NCBI GenBank assembly: GCA_017411385.1
Contig: JAFQQF010000022.1
Location: 62,001-126,000, forward strand
DNA from: Ruminococcus sp.
Lineage (GTDB): Bacteria; Bacillota; Clostridia; Oscillospirales; Acutalibacteraceae
Length of the DNA: 64,000 nucleotides
Reading direction: 5' to 3'
Shown here: in pieces, positions 17,810 through 27,179 of the stretch
Position numbering within the stretch: position 1 is the first letter of the stretch
How the letters are laid out: every line of letters begins with the position of its first letter
Made by a program: the position numbers and the translations under genes
The notes under the pieces: model-generated
Database searches by the model: none
Told to the model about the DNA's origin: nothing
The model's input: only the letters and a program-made list of their open reading frames with translations

Positions 17810-18475
17810 ATGAGAATGCGTAAAAAGAAATGGGCTGTACCTGAGCTGAACGCTTGTCCGTTCTTCGTTCAAAAGCCTGCTGAATACAAAGGAAACTGGC
17901 ACAGTTTCTTTAAAAACGATAACCCCATTGAGCTTGAAGTAGGCTGTGGCAAGGGTACGTTCGTTGCTCACAAGGGACTTTTAAATCCCGACACAAACTT
18001 CATTGCCGTTGACCTTATCAGCGATATGCTGGCTGTCGGCAGACGCAACATAGTAAGACTCTTTGAAGAAAACCGGAGAGAATGCAAAAACATTGTGCTG
18101 ACTGCTTACAACGTGGATAAAATCACAGACATTATCGACAAGGCTGACGGCATCTCCCGTATGTATATAAACTTCTGCAACCCTTGGCCAAGAGGTAAGC
18201 ACAACAAACGTCGTCTTACCCACCCCACCAAGCTTATGCAGTACAGAGAGTTTCTTGCAGACAACGGCGAAATCCACTTTAAAACCGACTCTGACGAGCT
18301 CTTTGACGACAGTCTTGAGTACTTCTCTCAGTGCGGATTTGAAATTACATACTTAACCCGCGACCTTCACTCAAGCGATGTTGTGGGCAACATCGTTACA
18401 GAGCACGAAAAGATGTTCTCAGACGAGGGCATCCTCATCAAATATCTTGTAGCTGTAAAAAAACAGCTTAGCTAA
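17810..18475 (+). CDS. trmB: tRNA (guanine(46)-N7)-methyltransferase
   Basis: 221-residue TrmB: SAM-dependent m7G46 formation in the tRNA variable loop. Motif I is ELEVGCGKGTFVAHKGLLNPDTNFIAVDLISDML; the active-site segment is MYINFCNPWPRGKHNKRRLTHPTKLMQYREFL (usual FPDPWPKKRHxKRRL), here with Asn-Cys-Asn in place of the common FPDP, as in some clostridial orthologs; FKTDSDELFDDSLEYF follows. Ribosome site GGTGAT is weak. Good length and full motif set. Confidence 0.93.
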   Translation: MRMRKKKWAVPELNACPFFVQKPAEYKGNWHSFFKNDNPIELEVGCGKGTFVAHKGLLNPDTNFIAVDLISDMLAVGRRNIVRLFEENRRECKNIVLTAYNVDKITDIIDKADGISRMYINFCNPWPRGKHNKRRLTHPTKLMQYREFLADNGEIHFKTDSDELFDDSLEYFSQCGFEITYLTRDLHSSDVVGNIVTEHEKMFSDEGILIKYLVAVKKQLS

Positions 18476-18511
18476 CCCACACTAAACCGCATAACAAGGA
18501 GGCGGTAAGAC

Positions 18512-19837
18512 TTGAAAAAGAAAATACTTCTGCTCTTTTTGTCCGCTCTGCTTACTTTTGCACTTTGCGGTTGCGATGCGGTAACCTTCAACGTTACAGA
18601 GCTGATGACTCCGCCCAAAGCCACAGGCGAAAAGGCGGCAATTCAAGAGCTTATAGACAAGGAAGCAGGCTCAGGCTACACTTTGAAATATCCTCAAAAC
18701 GGAAGCTTTCGCTCTGCCATCACAACCGTTGACTATGATGCTGACGGTGTGCAGGAGGCGGTCGCCTTCTATCTGCCTGCAGGCGAAGCTCAGACCATCC
18801 ATCTGCTTATTATGGACAACATAAACGGTGAGTGGACAACTGTGGGAAACCACACAAGCAAAAGCACCACCGTTGACAGGCTTCTCTTCTCTGATTTAGA
18901 CGGCGACTCTGTTTCTGAAATTATCGTAGGCTGGAATACCTACAACTCCCTTATAAAGGATTTATCCGTATACCTTACTGCAGAGGGTACAAGTTCCGAG
19001 ATTATCTGTGAAAGCAACTATTCTGACCTGTTGTGCTCCGACTTTACTTCCTCAGGAAAGGAAGAGCTTTTACTTCTCTCGCTTTTCACAGCAGACAAGC
19101 CTGCAACAGCTTCTCTTATCACTCTCAATGACACAAAGAACGGTCTTTATGCTATTAGCGAGGCACCCATTGACGGTGACGTTGTAAGCTTCGCAAAAAT
19201 TCAGACAGGCAGGGTGTTCTACGGTCAGCAGGGTGCTGTGATAGACGGAATCACCTCTGAGGGTACATATAACACACAGCTGATTTATTACAGCGATTAC
19301 TTTGCATCTCTGCAAACAGTAAGCTTTGCAGGGGACTCTCCCACAAATCAGGCAAGCAGAAGCTACGCTGTACTTTCCGAGGATATTGACGGCGACGGCA
19401 TCATCGAAGTCCCCAACACCTTCAAACTCAGAATTGACGATATCCAAACTGAGGCGGTCCCCGCGGCTCTGATTTACTGGTGCGAATACTCCGCCACAGG
19501 CAGTATGAATATAGACAAAACTCAGGTCACAAGCCTTGTGTATGGATTAAGATTCACCGTTCCCGAGAAATGGGCAGACAACTACACGGCTTATGTAAAC
19601 TACTCCTCGGGTGAAATCGCCTTCTATGAGTGGGCAGAGGGTAAACCCTCAGATGTAATTCTTATAATAAGAATGTTCCCCCACGATATTTGGGCTGACG
19701 GCATCTCATCAAAGGGATACACAGAGCTTGCAAAAAATGACAGCTACGTATATGCCTTTATCACCCCCGGACTTAACAGCTCAATGATGCTTACAAACGA
19801 AGAGGTAAAAGAAGCATTCTCTCTTATCAGCAAATAA
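18512..19837 (+). CDS. Lipoprotein, unknown function, linked to two-component system
   Basis: 441 residues. A Sec signal (MKKKILLLFLSALLTFALCGC) ends in a lipobox LCGC, so the mature protein should be anchored by a diacylglyceryl Cys on the outer membrane face. The body has repeated acidic FG-GAP/VCBS-like strands, for example VDYDADGVQEAVAFY, FSDLDGDSVSEIIVGW and SEDIDGDGIIEVPNTF, which look like Ca-binding beta-propeller blades. TTG start with AAGGAGG. It sits 58 bp before a response regulator and histidine kinase; a sensory-accessory role is an inference from that position only. Confidence 0.78.
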   Translation: MKKKILLLFLSALLTFALCGCDAVTFNVTELMTPPKATGEKAAIQELIDKEAGSGYTLKYPQNGSFRSAITTVDYDADGVQEAVAFYLPAGEAQTIHLLIMDNINGEWTTVGNHTSKSTTVDRLLFSDLDGDSVSEIIVGWNTYNSLIKDLSVYLTAEGTSSEIICESNYSDLLCSDFTSSGKEELLLLSLFTADKPATASLITLNDTKNGLYAISEAPIDGDVVSFAKIQTGRVFYGQQGAVIDGITSEGTYNTQLIYYSDYFASLQTVSFAGDSPTNQASRSYAVLSEDIDGDGIIEVPNTFKLRIDDIQTEAVPAALIYWCEYSATGSMNIDKTQVTSLVYGLRFTVPEKWADNYTAYVNYSSGEIAFYEWAEGKPSDVILIIRMFPHDIWADGISSKGYTELAKNDSYVYAFITPGLNSSMMLTNEEVKEAFSLISK

Positions 19838-19895
19838 ATTCCGGCGGTAACACCGCTTTATAAAGCTTATGAATACGTGAAACGGAGGTTTTATT

Positions 19896-20597
19896 ATGAA
19901 AAAAATTCTTGTCTGCGAGGATGAAGCCGCAATCCGCGACTTTGTGGTAATCAACTTAAGACGTGCAGGCTATGAGGTTGTAGAGGCAGACTGCGGTGAG
20001 GCAGGTCTGCAGAAATACGAAGAACACGGAGGCGACTTTGACGTCGCTATCCTTGACATTATGATGCCCGGTATGGACGGACTTCAGGTTTGCAAGGAGC
20101 TTAGAAACAAAAACGGCAACATCGGCATCATTATGCTTTCTGCCCGCACTCAGGAGATGGACAAGGTTACAGGTCTTATGCTGGGTGCTGACGACTATGT
20201 TACAAAGCCCTTCTCCCCCAGCGAGCTTACAGCCCGCGTTGACTCACTCTACCGCAGAATCGCACTCGCTCAGCAAAGGGCTGAAAACAACTTCAAGGAA
20301 GAAATGAAAAGCGGCATCTTCACCCTTAATCTGCGTAACCGCTCACTCACAAAGAACGGCAAGCAGATTGAGCTTACTCAGGTTGAGTTCCAGATTATGG
20401 AATACTTCTTCTCAAACCCCGGCACCGCTTTAGACAGAGTAGATATTCTCAACCACGTGTGGGGTGAGGCTTATGTGGGCGAAGAAAAGATTGTTGACGT
20501 TAACATCCGTCGTCTGCGTATGAAGGTAGAAGACGAGCCCTCTAACCCCAAATACATTGTTACTGTTTGGGGACTGGGCTACAAGTGGGATGCATAA
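19896..20597 (+). CDS. OmpR/PhoB-family response regulator
   Basis: 233 residues. Receiver domain 1-120 with acidic pocket CEDE, phospho-acceptor Asp54 in VAILDIMMPGMDG, the conserved Ser/Thr in IIMLSA and Lys in VTKPFSPSEL. The C-terminal winged helix (about 130-233) has LTQVEFQIMEYFFSNPG and VDVNIRRLRMKVEDEPSNPKYIVTVWGLGYKW. GGAGG lies before the ATG. Co-directional with the kinase 47 bp downstream. Targets unknown. Confidence 0.93.
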   Translation: MKKILVCEDEAAIRDFVVINLRRAGYEVVEADCGEAGLQKYEEHGGDFDVAILDIMMPGMDGLQVCKELRNKNGNIGIIMLSARTQEMDKVTGLMLGADDYVTKPFSPSELTARVDSLYRRIALAQQRAENNFKEEMKSGIFTLNLRNRSLTKNGKQIELTQVEFQIMEYFFSNPGTALDRVDILNHVWGEAYVGEEKIVDVNIRRLRMKVEDEPSNPKYIVTVWGLGYKWDA

Positions 20598-20644
20598 ACC
20601 AAAGCTTCAACTAAAATCAATTTAGCAAAAAGGAGGTCGGACAC

Positions 20645-22051
20645 GTGGTAAAAGGTATTACAAAGCGTTGGGTGCTTAACACCCTGTGCACCATTGTTGC
20701 TATCGTCGTTTTTGCAGTAGTTTGTCTTTCATACGTTGTTACGACCTACTACTATTCCTCTGTAGAACAAACCTTAAGTGGCAGAAGTGTGGAGCTTCAC
20801 AACATTCTCTCTGACTTCAACGCTGACACCGACGTGGGCTTTTCTGCCACTGCCAGAGATTATGTGGAAAACTTCACAGAAAAAGAACATATGGAAATTA
20901 TCGTTATAAGACGTTCAGGCGACATAATGATAACCTCCACGGGCTTTACTCCGGAAGACAAGGAACCTATGCCGGATTATGAAGCCGCCAAGGAAGGCAC
21001 CTCAGGCTATGCCAAGTGGACAGGAAAGCTCTCCACAGGAGAAAAGGTTACCGCTGTAACAAGAATTGTAAAGAATTCATCAGGCAACACGGTTTGTGCC
21101 ATACGCTACGTGTCCTCAATGTCTTCGATAAACAAGCTGGTATTCTCAGCCATTGCGATTTTTACCGCTGTGGGACTTCTGATTATTTCTCTGGTAATTT
21201 TCTCGGGCACATACTTTGTCCGCTCTATTGTGCGCCCTGTACGTGTTATTTCCGACACGGCAAAGCAGATTGCACAGGGCGACTTTAATGCACAGATTGA
21301 CAAGATGTACGACGATGAAATCGGTGATTTGTGCGACTCAATCAACGATATGGCAAGGGAGCTTGGTGCTTCCGAACGACTAAAGAACGACTTTATCTCC
21401 AGCGTATCTCACGAGCTGAGAACTCCTCTGACAGCTATCAAGGGCTGGGCGGAAACTATGCAGAGCTGCGGTATTCCCGACCAAGAAACCTTTGACAAGG
21501 GTATGGACATTATCGTGAAGGAATCCACACGCCTTACAGGCATTGTTGAGGAGCTTCTGGACTTTTCACGTATGCAGAACGAAAGCATGGTACTCCGTCT
21601 TGAAAAGCTTGATATTCTTGCAGAGCTCGAAGAAGTACTCTATATGCTTCGTGACAGAGCAATGAACGAACAAAAGCATTTGCTCTATGACCAGCCGGAC
21701 ATTATGCCTGCAGTTATGGCAGACAGAAACAAACTAAAGCAGGTATTTCTCAACATTATCGACAATGCTCTGAAGTACACCCCCGCGGAAGGCGTTGTGG
21801 GAATTCAGGTGCTTTGCGAGGATAAAATTATTAAAATCATTGTTACCGACACGGGCTGCGGTATTGCGCCTGATGACCTGCCTCGTGTCAAGGACAAATT
21901 CTTCAAGGCAAACCAGAGTGTCCGCGGCAGCGGAATCGGACTTGCAATTGCAGACGAAATCGTTGCAAAGCACGCAGGTACTCTTGACATAGAAAGCGGA
22001 ATAGGTGTTGGTACTACTGTTACCATCACTCTTCCCATAGCTTCGGAATAA
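20645..22051 (+). CDS. Sensor histidine kinase with HAMP domain
   Basis: 468 residues. Two membrane helices (about 14-35 and 165-190) enclose an extracellular sensor of about 130 residues; HAMP covers about 190-243; HisKA has the phospho-His256 in SSVSHELRTPLTAIKGW; the ATPase has the N box FLNIIDNALKYTP and G boxes DTGCGIAPDDL and GSGIGLAIADEI. GTG start with AGGAGG. It is the cognate kinase of the regulator upstream by position; layout resembles PhoR/ResE-type kinases, but the signal is unknown. Confidence 0.92.
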   Translation: MVKGITKRWVLNTLCTIVAIVVFAVVCLSYVVTTYYYSSVEQTLSGRSVELHNILSDFNADTDVGFSATARDYVENFTEKEHMEIIVIRRSGDIMITSTGFTPEDKEPMPDYEAAKEGTSGYAKWTGKLSTGEKVTAVTRIVKNSSGNTVCAIRYVSSMSSINKLVFSAIAIFTAVGLLIISLVIFSGTYFVRSIVRPVRVISDTAKQIAQGDFNAQIDKMYDDEIGDLCDSINDMARELGASERLKNDFISSVSHELRTPLTAIKGWAETMQSCGIPDQETFDKGMDIIVKESTRLTGIVEELLDFSRMQNESMVLRLEKLDILAELEEVLYMLRDRAMNEQKHLLYDQPDIMPAVMADRNKLKQVFLNIIDNALKYTPAEGVVGIQVLCEDKIIKIIVTDTGCGIAPDDLPRVKDKFFKANQSVRGSGIGLAIADEIVAKHAGTLDIESGIGVGTTVTITLPIASE

Positions 22052-22092
22052 AAAAACAGGAAGGTATTTTTTAGAAAAGGAAGGTGTTTTAA

Positions 22093-23103
22093 TTGGCTTG
22101 TAACAAAAAAGAAAATGTAAAGAAGATTACATCCATCGGCGGCTCCGCACTTATCGAAGGTATCATGATGCGCGGTCCAAAGAACATAAATATTGCAGTA
22201 CGCACAGGCGAGGACAAAATTGAAACCGAGGAGATTACCGTAAAACCTATCTCCTCAAAGGGTAAGTTCTTCCGTCTGCCTCTTATCCGCGGTGTGGTTG
22301 GAATGATTGACTCTTTTACTTTAAGCTACAAATCCCTTATGCTTTCTGCTGACAAGGCGATAAATTCCATTGAAGCAGACGAAGAGGAAATGAGCAAGTT
22401 TGAGCGTTGGCTCAACGACAAGCTGGGCGAAAAATTCATGAACGTTATAATGACCATTGCATCCGTCTTGGGTGTTGCTTTGGCACTTGTGCTGTTCTTC
22501 TGGCTTCCCACATTCCTCTACAGCTTACTCACAAAACTAACCATTACCCCTGCTGTGGATGCTTTCATTGCAAACGGTGCAACCCAGTCAGCTTTTGAGG
22601 TTGTGGTGAAGATGCTTCTTTTCTTCGGCTATATTCTCATTGTATCTCAGATGGAGGATATGAAGAGAGTATTTATGTATCACGGTGCAGAGCACAAAAC
22701 AATCTTCTGCTATGAATCAGACGAAGAGCTCACCGTCCAGAACATCAGAAAGCACTCTCGCTTTCATCCCAGATGCGGCACAAGCTTCATTGTTATTATG
22801 CTTCTCTTAGGCTTCTTCATCGGTTTGTTTGTTCCCCAGTTCCCTCTTCTGGGCGTTTGGGGCACAGTGCTCCGTACAGGCATCAAAATTCTGCTCCTGC
22901 CTTTGACCGTAGGAATCGGCTACGAGCTCATTAAGCTGTGCGGAAAATACGACAACTGGTTTACCCGCATCATTGCCGCTCCCGGACTTTGGGCGCAGCG
23001 CTTTACTACCCGTGAGCCCGACGACAAAATGCTGGAGGTTGCCATTGCTGCAATCACTCCCGTTATCCCCGATGACGGCTCAGACATTGTAAGTTGTAAT
23101 TAA
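22093..23103 (+). CDS. DUF1385 membrane protein
   Basis: 336 residues. Typical DUF1385 sequence: GGSALIEGIMMRGPKN near the start, RGVVGMIDSFTLSYKSLMLSAD, several membrane helices (about 115-140, 170-200, 235-270) and YHGAEHKTIFCYESDEELTVQNIRKHSRFHPRCGTSFI, with conserved His/Cys that may bind metal. Function unknown in the family. TTG start with GGAAGG. It lies 1 bp before prmC; a DUF1385-prmC(-prfA) order is common in Firmicutes, but prfA is not here: recA follows instead. Confidence 0.88.
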   Translation: MACNKKENVKKITSIGGSALIEGIMMRGPKNINIAVRTGEDKIETEEITVKPISSKGKFFRLPLIRGVVGMIDSFTLSYKSLMLSADKAINSIEADEEEMSKFERWLNDKLGEKFMNVIMTIASVLGVALALVLFFWLPTFLYSLLTKLTITPAVDAFIANGATQSAFEVVVKMLLFFGYILIVSQMEDMKRVFMYHGAEHKTIFCYESDEELTVQNIRKHSRFHPRCGTSFIVIMLLLGFFIGLFVPQFPLLGVWGTVLRTGIKILLLPLTVGIGYELIKLCGKYDNWFTRIIAAPGLWAQRFTTREPDDKMLEVAIAAITPVIPDDGSDIVSCN

Positions 23104-23104
23104 T

Positions 23105-23959
23105 ATGACACTCAGAAGCTTATACACAAAAGTTACAGAAACCCTTGAGAAGGCAGGAGCTCAAACTCCTGCCTTTGAAGCAATTTGGCTTATAGATGCA
23201 GTTTTTCCTTTTGACAGACTCAAGCTTTTGGCAGAGGGCGACAGAGAGGTTGAAGAAGACCTCTGCACCAAAATACAAAGCCTTGCTCAAAGGCGTGCTC
23301 AGGGAGAACCCTTGCAGTACATCACAGGTCAATGGGAATTCTTCGGCAGGAAGTATTATGTTGGCGAGGGTGTGCTCATTCCCCGCGACGATACAGAGGT
23401 TGTCCTCACCTGCACCTTCCCCTATCTTGACTCTATAAAAAACAAAGCTGAGCTTAAAATACTGGACCTTTGCTCAGGCTCCGGCATTATTGCCATCAGT
23501 CTGAAAAAAAGATACGAAAGTGCACAGGTCACAGCGGTGGAGCTGTCAGACAAAGCTCTGCCCTACCTTAAAAAGAACGCAAAGGAAAACAAGGCAGACA
23601 TAAACATTATCCACGCAGATATTTTTGATTGTGTCGCAGATTTTTCTGACGGTGAATTTGATTTGATTATTTCAAATCCGCCCTACGTTACAGACGAGGA
23701 TATGAAAAATCTGCAGAGCGAAGTACGCTTCGAGCCTGAGCTTGCCCTAAAAGGCGGCAAAGACGGCTGCGACTTTTACCGCAGGATTGTCCCCTTGTAT
23801 GCCCCCAAGCTCAAACAGGGCGGTATGCTTGCCTTTGAGTACGATTCCTCTCAGGCAGAGATAATAGAAGCCCTTATGAGGAATGCAGGCTTTGAAAACA
23901 TCACGGTTTTTGACGATATCGGCGGTGTGCACAGGGCTATAAACGGGACTTTGGTGTGA
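23105..23959 (+). CDS. prmC: Release factor glutamine methyltransferase
   Basis: 284 residues. PrmC/HemK methylates the Gln of the GGQ motif in release factors, raising termination efficiency. N-terminal helical domain with RRAQGEPLQYITGQWEFFGRKYYV, SAM motif LDLCSGSGIIAISL, and the catalytic NPPY in DLIISNPPYVTDEDM, followed by EPELALKGGKDGCDFYRRI. All family landmarks present. Begins 1 bp after the DUF1385 gene. Confidence 0.95.
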   Translation: MTLRSLYTKVTETLEKAGAQTPAFEAIWLIDAVFPFDRLKLLAEGDREVEEDLCTKIQSLAQRRAQGEPLQYITGQWEFFGRKYYVGEGVLIPRDDTEVVLTCTFPYLDSIKNKAELKILDLCSGSGIIAISLKKRYESAQVTAVELSDKALPYLKKNAKENKADINIIHADIFDCVADFSDGEFDLIISNPPYVTDEDMKNLQSEVRFEPELALKGGKDGCDFYRRIVPLYAPKLKQGGMLAFEYDSSQAEIIEALMRNAGFENITVFDDIGGVHRAINGTLV

Positions 23960-23997
23960 ACTTAGAAAATTTGTTCGAACTTTTTGCACCAAAAATA

Positions 23998-24026
23998 TTG
24001 CATTTGTTAATGGGTTAATTTATAAT
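23998..24026 (+). promoter_or_regulatory. SigA-type promoter of recA
   Basis: TTGCAT, 17-bp spacer, TATAAT, about 60 bp before the recA start. No consensus LexA box overlaps it. Confidence 0.7.
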
Positions 24027-24087
24027 ATTAGTGGCATCAAGGGATGCCTTTACTTTGAATAAAGACATAGAAGGAGATTTGAATACT

Positions 24088-25197
24088 ATGGCACTTGATA
24101 AAGCAAAAGCACTTGAAACCGCTCTCGGTCAGATTGAAAAGCAGTTTGGTAAGGGCGCAGTTATGCGTCTTGGTCAGAACGAGGCAATGAGCGTGGGTCA
24201 CGTTTCCACAGGCTCCCTCTCTCTTGACGTTGCACTTGGTATAGGCGGTCTGCCCAGAGGCAGAATCATTGAGATATACGGACCTGAATCTTCAGGTAAA
24301 ACCACACTTTCCCTTCACTGCATTGCAGAGGGTCAGAAAGACGGCGGCAACGTTGCCTTCATCGACGTTGAGCACGCTCTGGACCCTGTTTACGCCGCCG
24401 CTTTGGGCGTTGACGTTGACTCTCTCTTGGTTTCTCAGCCCGACACAGGCGAGGATGCTCTGGAGATTGCAGAAGCTTTAATCCGCTCAGGAGCTATTGA
24501 CGTTATCGTTATCGACTCTGTTGCCGCTTTGGTTCCCAAGGCAGAAATTGAGGGCGAAATGGGCGACAGCCACGTAGGTCTGCAGGCAAGACTTATGTCA
24601 CAGGCACTTCGTAAGCTTGCAGGTGCTATTTCCAAATCCAACTGTGTTGCTATCTTTATCAACCAGCTTCGTGAGAAGGTAGGCGTTGTATACGGCAACC
24701 CCGAGGTTACTCCCGGCGGTCGTGCTCTCAAGTTCTACTCTTCTGTCCGTATCGACATCCGCCGCGTTGAAACCCTCAAGGCAAACGGTGAGATGATTGG
24801 CTCCAGAACAAGAGCAAAGGTTGTTAAGAATAAAATTGCTCCCCCCTTCAAGGAGGCAGAGTTTGACATTATGTACGGTCAGGGCATCTCCCGTGAGGGC
24901 GAGCTTCTTGACCTTGCTGTTAAGGCAGACGTAGTTCAGAAATCAGGTGCTTGGTTCAACTACGGCGATATGCGTCTTGGACAGGGCAGAGATAACGTTA
25001 AGGAGCTTCTGCGTACAAACAAAGAGCTTGCCGGTGAGATTGAAGCAAAGCTCTGGGAGAATATTGACAAGCTCAACGCACGTTCACCAAAAGCTCCCAA
25101 GTCTTCAGCTCCCACAGTAACACCCGTAGCCGCTGCAAAGAAGGCTGATGCCCCAACCAAGGCAGGAGCTAAGCTTGACATACTGGTTGAAGACTGA
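24088..25197 (+). CDS. recA: Recombinase RecA
   Basis: DNA strand-exchange ATPase and SOS co-protease, 369 residues. Walker [11 protein letters not shown], Walker [14 protein letters not shown]1/L2 loop segments including [38 protein letters not shown], and [20 protein letters not shown] are canonical. The C-terminal tail is Ala/Pro/Lys-rich ([20 protein letters not shown]) and ends LVED. I take ATG 24088 since AAGGAGAT precedes it; an upstream in-frame extension to 24031 has no ribosome site. Overlaps recX by one base. Confidence 0.98.
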   Translation: MALDKAKALETALGQIEKQFGKGAVMRLGQNEAMSVGHVSTGSLSLDVALGIGGLPRGRIIEIYGPESSGKTTLSLHCIAEGQKDGGNVAFIDVEHALDPVYAAALGVDVDSLLVSQPDTGEDALEIAEALIRSGAIDVIVIDSVAALVPKAEIEGEMGDSHVGLQARLMSQALRKLAGAISKSNCVAIFINQLREKVGVVYGNPEVTPGGRALKFYSSVRIDIRRVETLKANGEMIGSRTRAKVVKNKIAPPFKEAEFDIMYGQGISREGELLDLAVKADVVQKSGAWFNYGDMRLGQGRDNVKELLRTNKELAGEIEAKLWENIDKLNARSPKAPKSSAPTVTPVAAAKKADAPTKAGAKLDILVED

Positions 25198-25808
25198 TGA
25201 CCGTCACAGCAGTTGAACCAAGGAGAAAGTCCCTCTCTGCTCTATATATTGACGGCGAGTACGCTATGAAGCTGGACACCCAGACTCTCCTTGAAAACCG
25301 CATTAGTGCAGGAGTAGAGCTTACTGACGAGGATTTGCGAACACTCATTGAGCTTTCAGACACAAGACGCGCCAAGGAAAAGGCATTGTGGCTTATCTCC
25401 TATCGGGACCATTCCTCAAAGGAGCTTTACGACAAGCTAAGACGGGACTTTAGCGAGAATGCTGCTAGGAAAGCTCTTGAACGAATGCAGGAATTAAGAC
25501 TCATTGACGACGAAGCCTTTGCAAGACGCTATGCCGCAGAGCTTCACTCAAAGCATCAGTCACCCTCAACAATCCGCTACAAGCTCATACAAAAAGGCAT
25601 TGAAAAAGAAATCGCCGAGGAAATTATCGACTCTCTCGATATTAAACCTCAAGCGGAAATCGAAGCTCTGATAGAAAAAAAATATGCCCGCTCTCTTTCC
25701 GACGAAAAGGGAGTAAGGCGTACTGTTGCCGCTTTGCAAAGAGCAGGCTACAGATATTCCGACATTAAATCCGTGCTGAATGAATACATTTCTGAGGATT
25801 ACGAATAA
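25197..25808 (+). CDS. recX: RecA regulator RecX
   Basis: 203 residues. RecX binds in the groove of RecA filaments and limits their growth and ATPase. Tandem three-helix repeats are visible: RAKEKALWLISYRDHSSKELYDKLRRDF, ERMQELRLIDDEAFARRYAAEL and SPSTIRYKLIQKGIEKEIAEEII. The ATG overlaps the last base of the recA stop, so the regulator is translated together with its target, as in many Firmicutes and Actinobacteria. Confidence 0.93.
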   Translation: MTVTAVEPRRKSLSALYIDGEYAMKLDTQTLLENRISAGVELTDEDLRTLIELSDTRRAKEKALWLISYRDHSSKELYDKLRRDFSENAARKALERMQELRLIDDEAFARRYAAELHSKHQSPSTIRYKLIQKGIEKEIAEEIIDSLDIKPQAEIEALIEKKYARSLSDEKGVRRTVAALQRAGYRYSDIKSVLNEYISEDYE

Positions 25809-25830
25809 CTTTTACTGACAGGTATTTGCT

Positions 25831-27159
25831 ATGGAAAACATAAAGGTTTCAATAGTATCTCTCGGCTGTGCGAAAAACCGCGTGGATGCCGAAATGATGC
25901 TTTACAAATTAAAGGAAGCAGGCTATATTCTCACCGATGACCCTGCCAAGGCAGATGTGGCTATTGTCAACACCTGCGGCTTCATCGAGAGTGCCAAGCA
26001 GGAAAGCATTGATGAAATCATAGAGCTTGGCAAGCTTAAAGAGGAAGGCACCATCAAACACATTGTGGTAACGGGTTGCCTTGCAGAAAGATACAAAGAA
26101 ATGATTGCAAAGGAGCTTCCCGAGGCGGATGCCGTCATTGGGCTTGGCGCAAACGGCGACATTGCAAAAGCTGTCAAGGCTGTGCTTGAGGGTAGCCACA
26201 CGGAAAGCTTCCCCGACAAGGCTTTGCATCCTCTTGACGGCAAGCGTATTCAGTCCACTCCCCTGCACTATGCATATCTGCGAGTTGCGGACGGTTGCGA
26301 CAACTGCTGTACCTACTGTGCAATTCCTCTTATCCGCGGTCACTTCCGCTCCAGAAAAATGGAGGACATTATTGCCGAGGCAAAGTATCTTGTAGAGGGC
26401 GGAGTAAAGGAGCTTAACGTTATTGCTCAGGACACCACCCGTTACGGCGAGGATATCTACGGCAAGCTTATGCTTCCCGAGCTTTTGCGTGAATTGTGCA
26501 AAATTGAGGACTTGTGCTGGATTCGTATACTCTACTGCTATCCCGACAGAATCACCGACGAGCTGATTGACACCATAGCACAAGAAGATAAAATCGTAAA
26601 ATACATTGACCTGCCCTTGCAGCATTGCAACGGCAGAGTTCTCAAAGCTATGAACCGCAAGGGTGACAGGCAGTCCCTTACCGCCCTTATCAATAAAATC
26701 CGTGAGCGTATACCCAATGTTGTGCTCAGAACTACTTTGATTGCGGGCTTCCCCACAGAAACCGAAGAGGAGTTTGACGAGGTTGCAGAGTTTGCAAAGG
26801 AAATCGGCTTTGAGCGTCTTGGTTGCTTTGCATACTCTCAAGAAGAGGACACCCCTGCCGCAGAGCTTGCACAGGTAGAGGAAGAGGAGCGCAGGTTCCG
26901 AGCCAATGCAATAATGGAGCAACAGCAGTACACAATGGAAAGCTTCAACAATTCACGCATTGGCACAACCGTGGAAGTTCTCACCGAAGGCTTCGACCGC
27001 TATGCCGAGTGCTACTTCGGCAGAAGCTACGCCGATGCTCCCGAGGTTGACCCCAACGTGTTCTTTATTGCCGACAGGAAGGTACAAGCAGGTGAGTTTG
27101 TAAAGGTTAAAATCACCGATGTGCTGGACTGCGACCTTATAGGCGACCTTGCAGAATAA
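25831..27159 (+). CDS. rimO: Ribosomal protein S12 (Asp89) methylthiotransferase
   Basis: Radical-SAM enzyme adding a beta-methylthio group to Asp89 of ribosomal protein S12. UPF0004 domain 1-130 with cluster cysteines in SLGCAKNRVD, VNTCGFI and VTGCLAERY; radical-SAM CxxxCxxC in VADGCDNCCTYCAIPLIRGHFRSR; TRAM domain at the C-terminus (TVEVLTEGFDRYAE...). The SLGCAKNRVDAE start and FGRSYADAPEVDP segment separate RimO from MiaB. 442 residues, normal length; 22 bp after recX. Confidence 0.95.
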   Translation: MENIKVSIVSLGCAKNRVDAEMMLYKLKEAGYILTDDPAKADVAIVNTCGFIESAKQESIDEIIELGKLKEEGTIKHIVVTGCLAERYKEMIAKELPEADAVIGLGANGDIAKAVKAVLEGSHTESFPDKALHPLDGKRIQSTPLHYAYLRVADGCDNCCTYCAIPLIRGHFRSRKMEDIIAEAKYLVEGGVKELNVIAQDTTRYGEDIYGKLMLPELLRELCKIEDLCWIRILYCYPDRITDELIDTIAQEDKIVKYIDLPLQHCNGRVLKAMNRKGDRQSLTALINKIRERIPNVVLRTTLIAGFPTETEEEFDEVAEFAKEIGFERLGCFAYSQEEDTPAAELAQVEEEERRFRANAIMEQQQYTMESFNNSRIGTTVEVLTEGFDRYAECYFGRSYADAPEVDPNVFFIADRKVQAGEFVKVKITDVLDCDLIGDLAE

Positions 27160-27179
27160 TACTTTTAGGACTTGATATT

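Noticed and set aside
23972..23979. GTTCGAAC palindrome upstream of the recA promoter as a LexA box
   Set aside because: Half-sites are in the wrong order and spacing for the Firmicute consensus CGAAC-N4-GTTCG.
25909..26922. 337-codon open frame antisense to rimO
   Set aside because: It mirrors the full rimO gene, has no ribosome site or family match, and rimO is certain.
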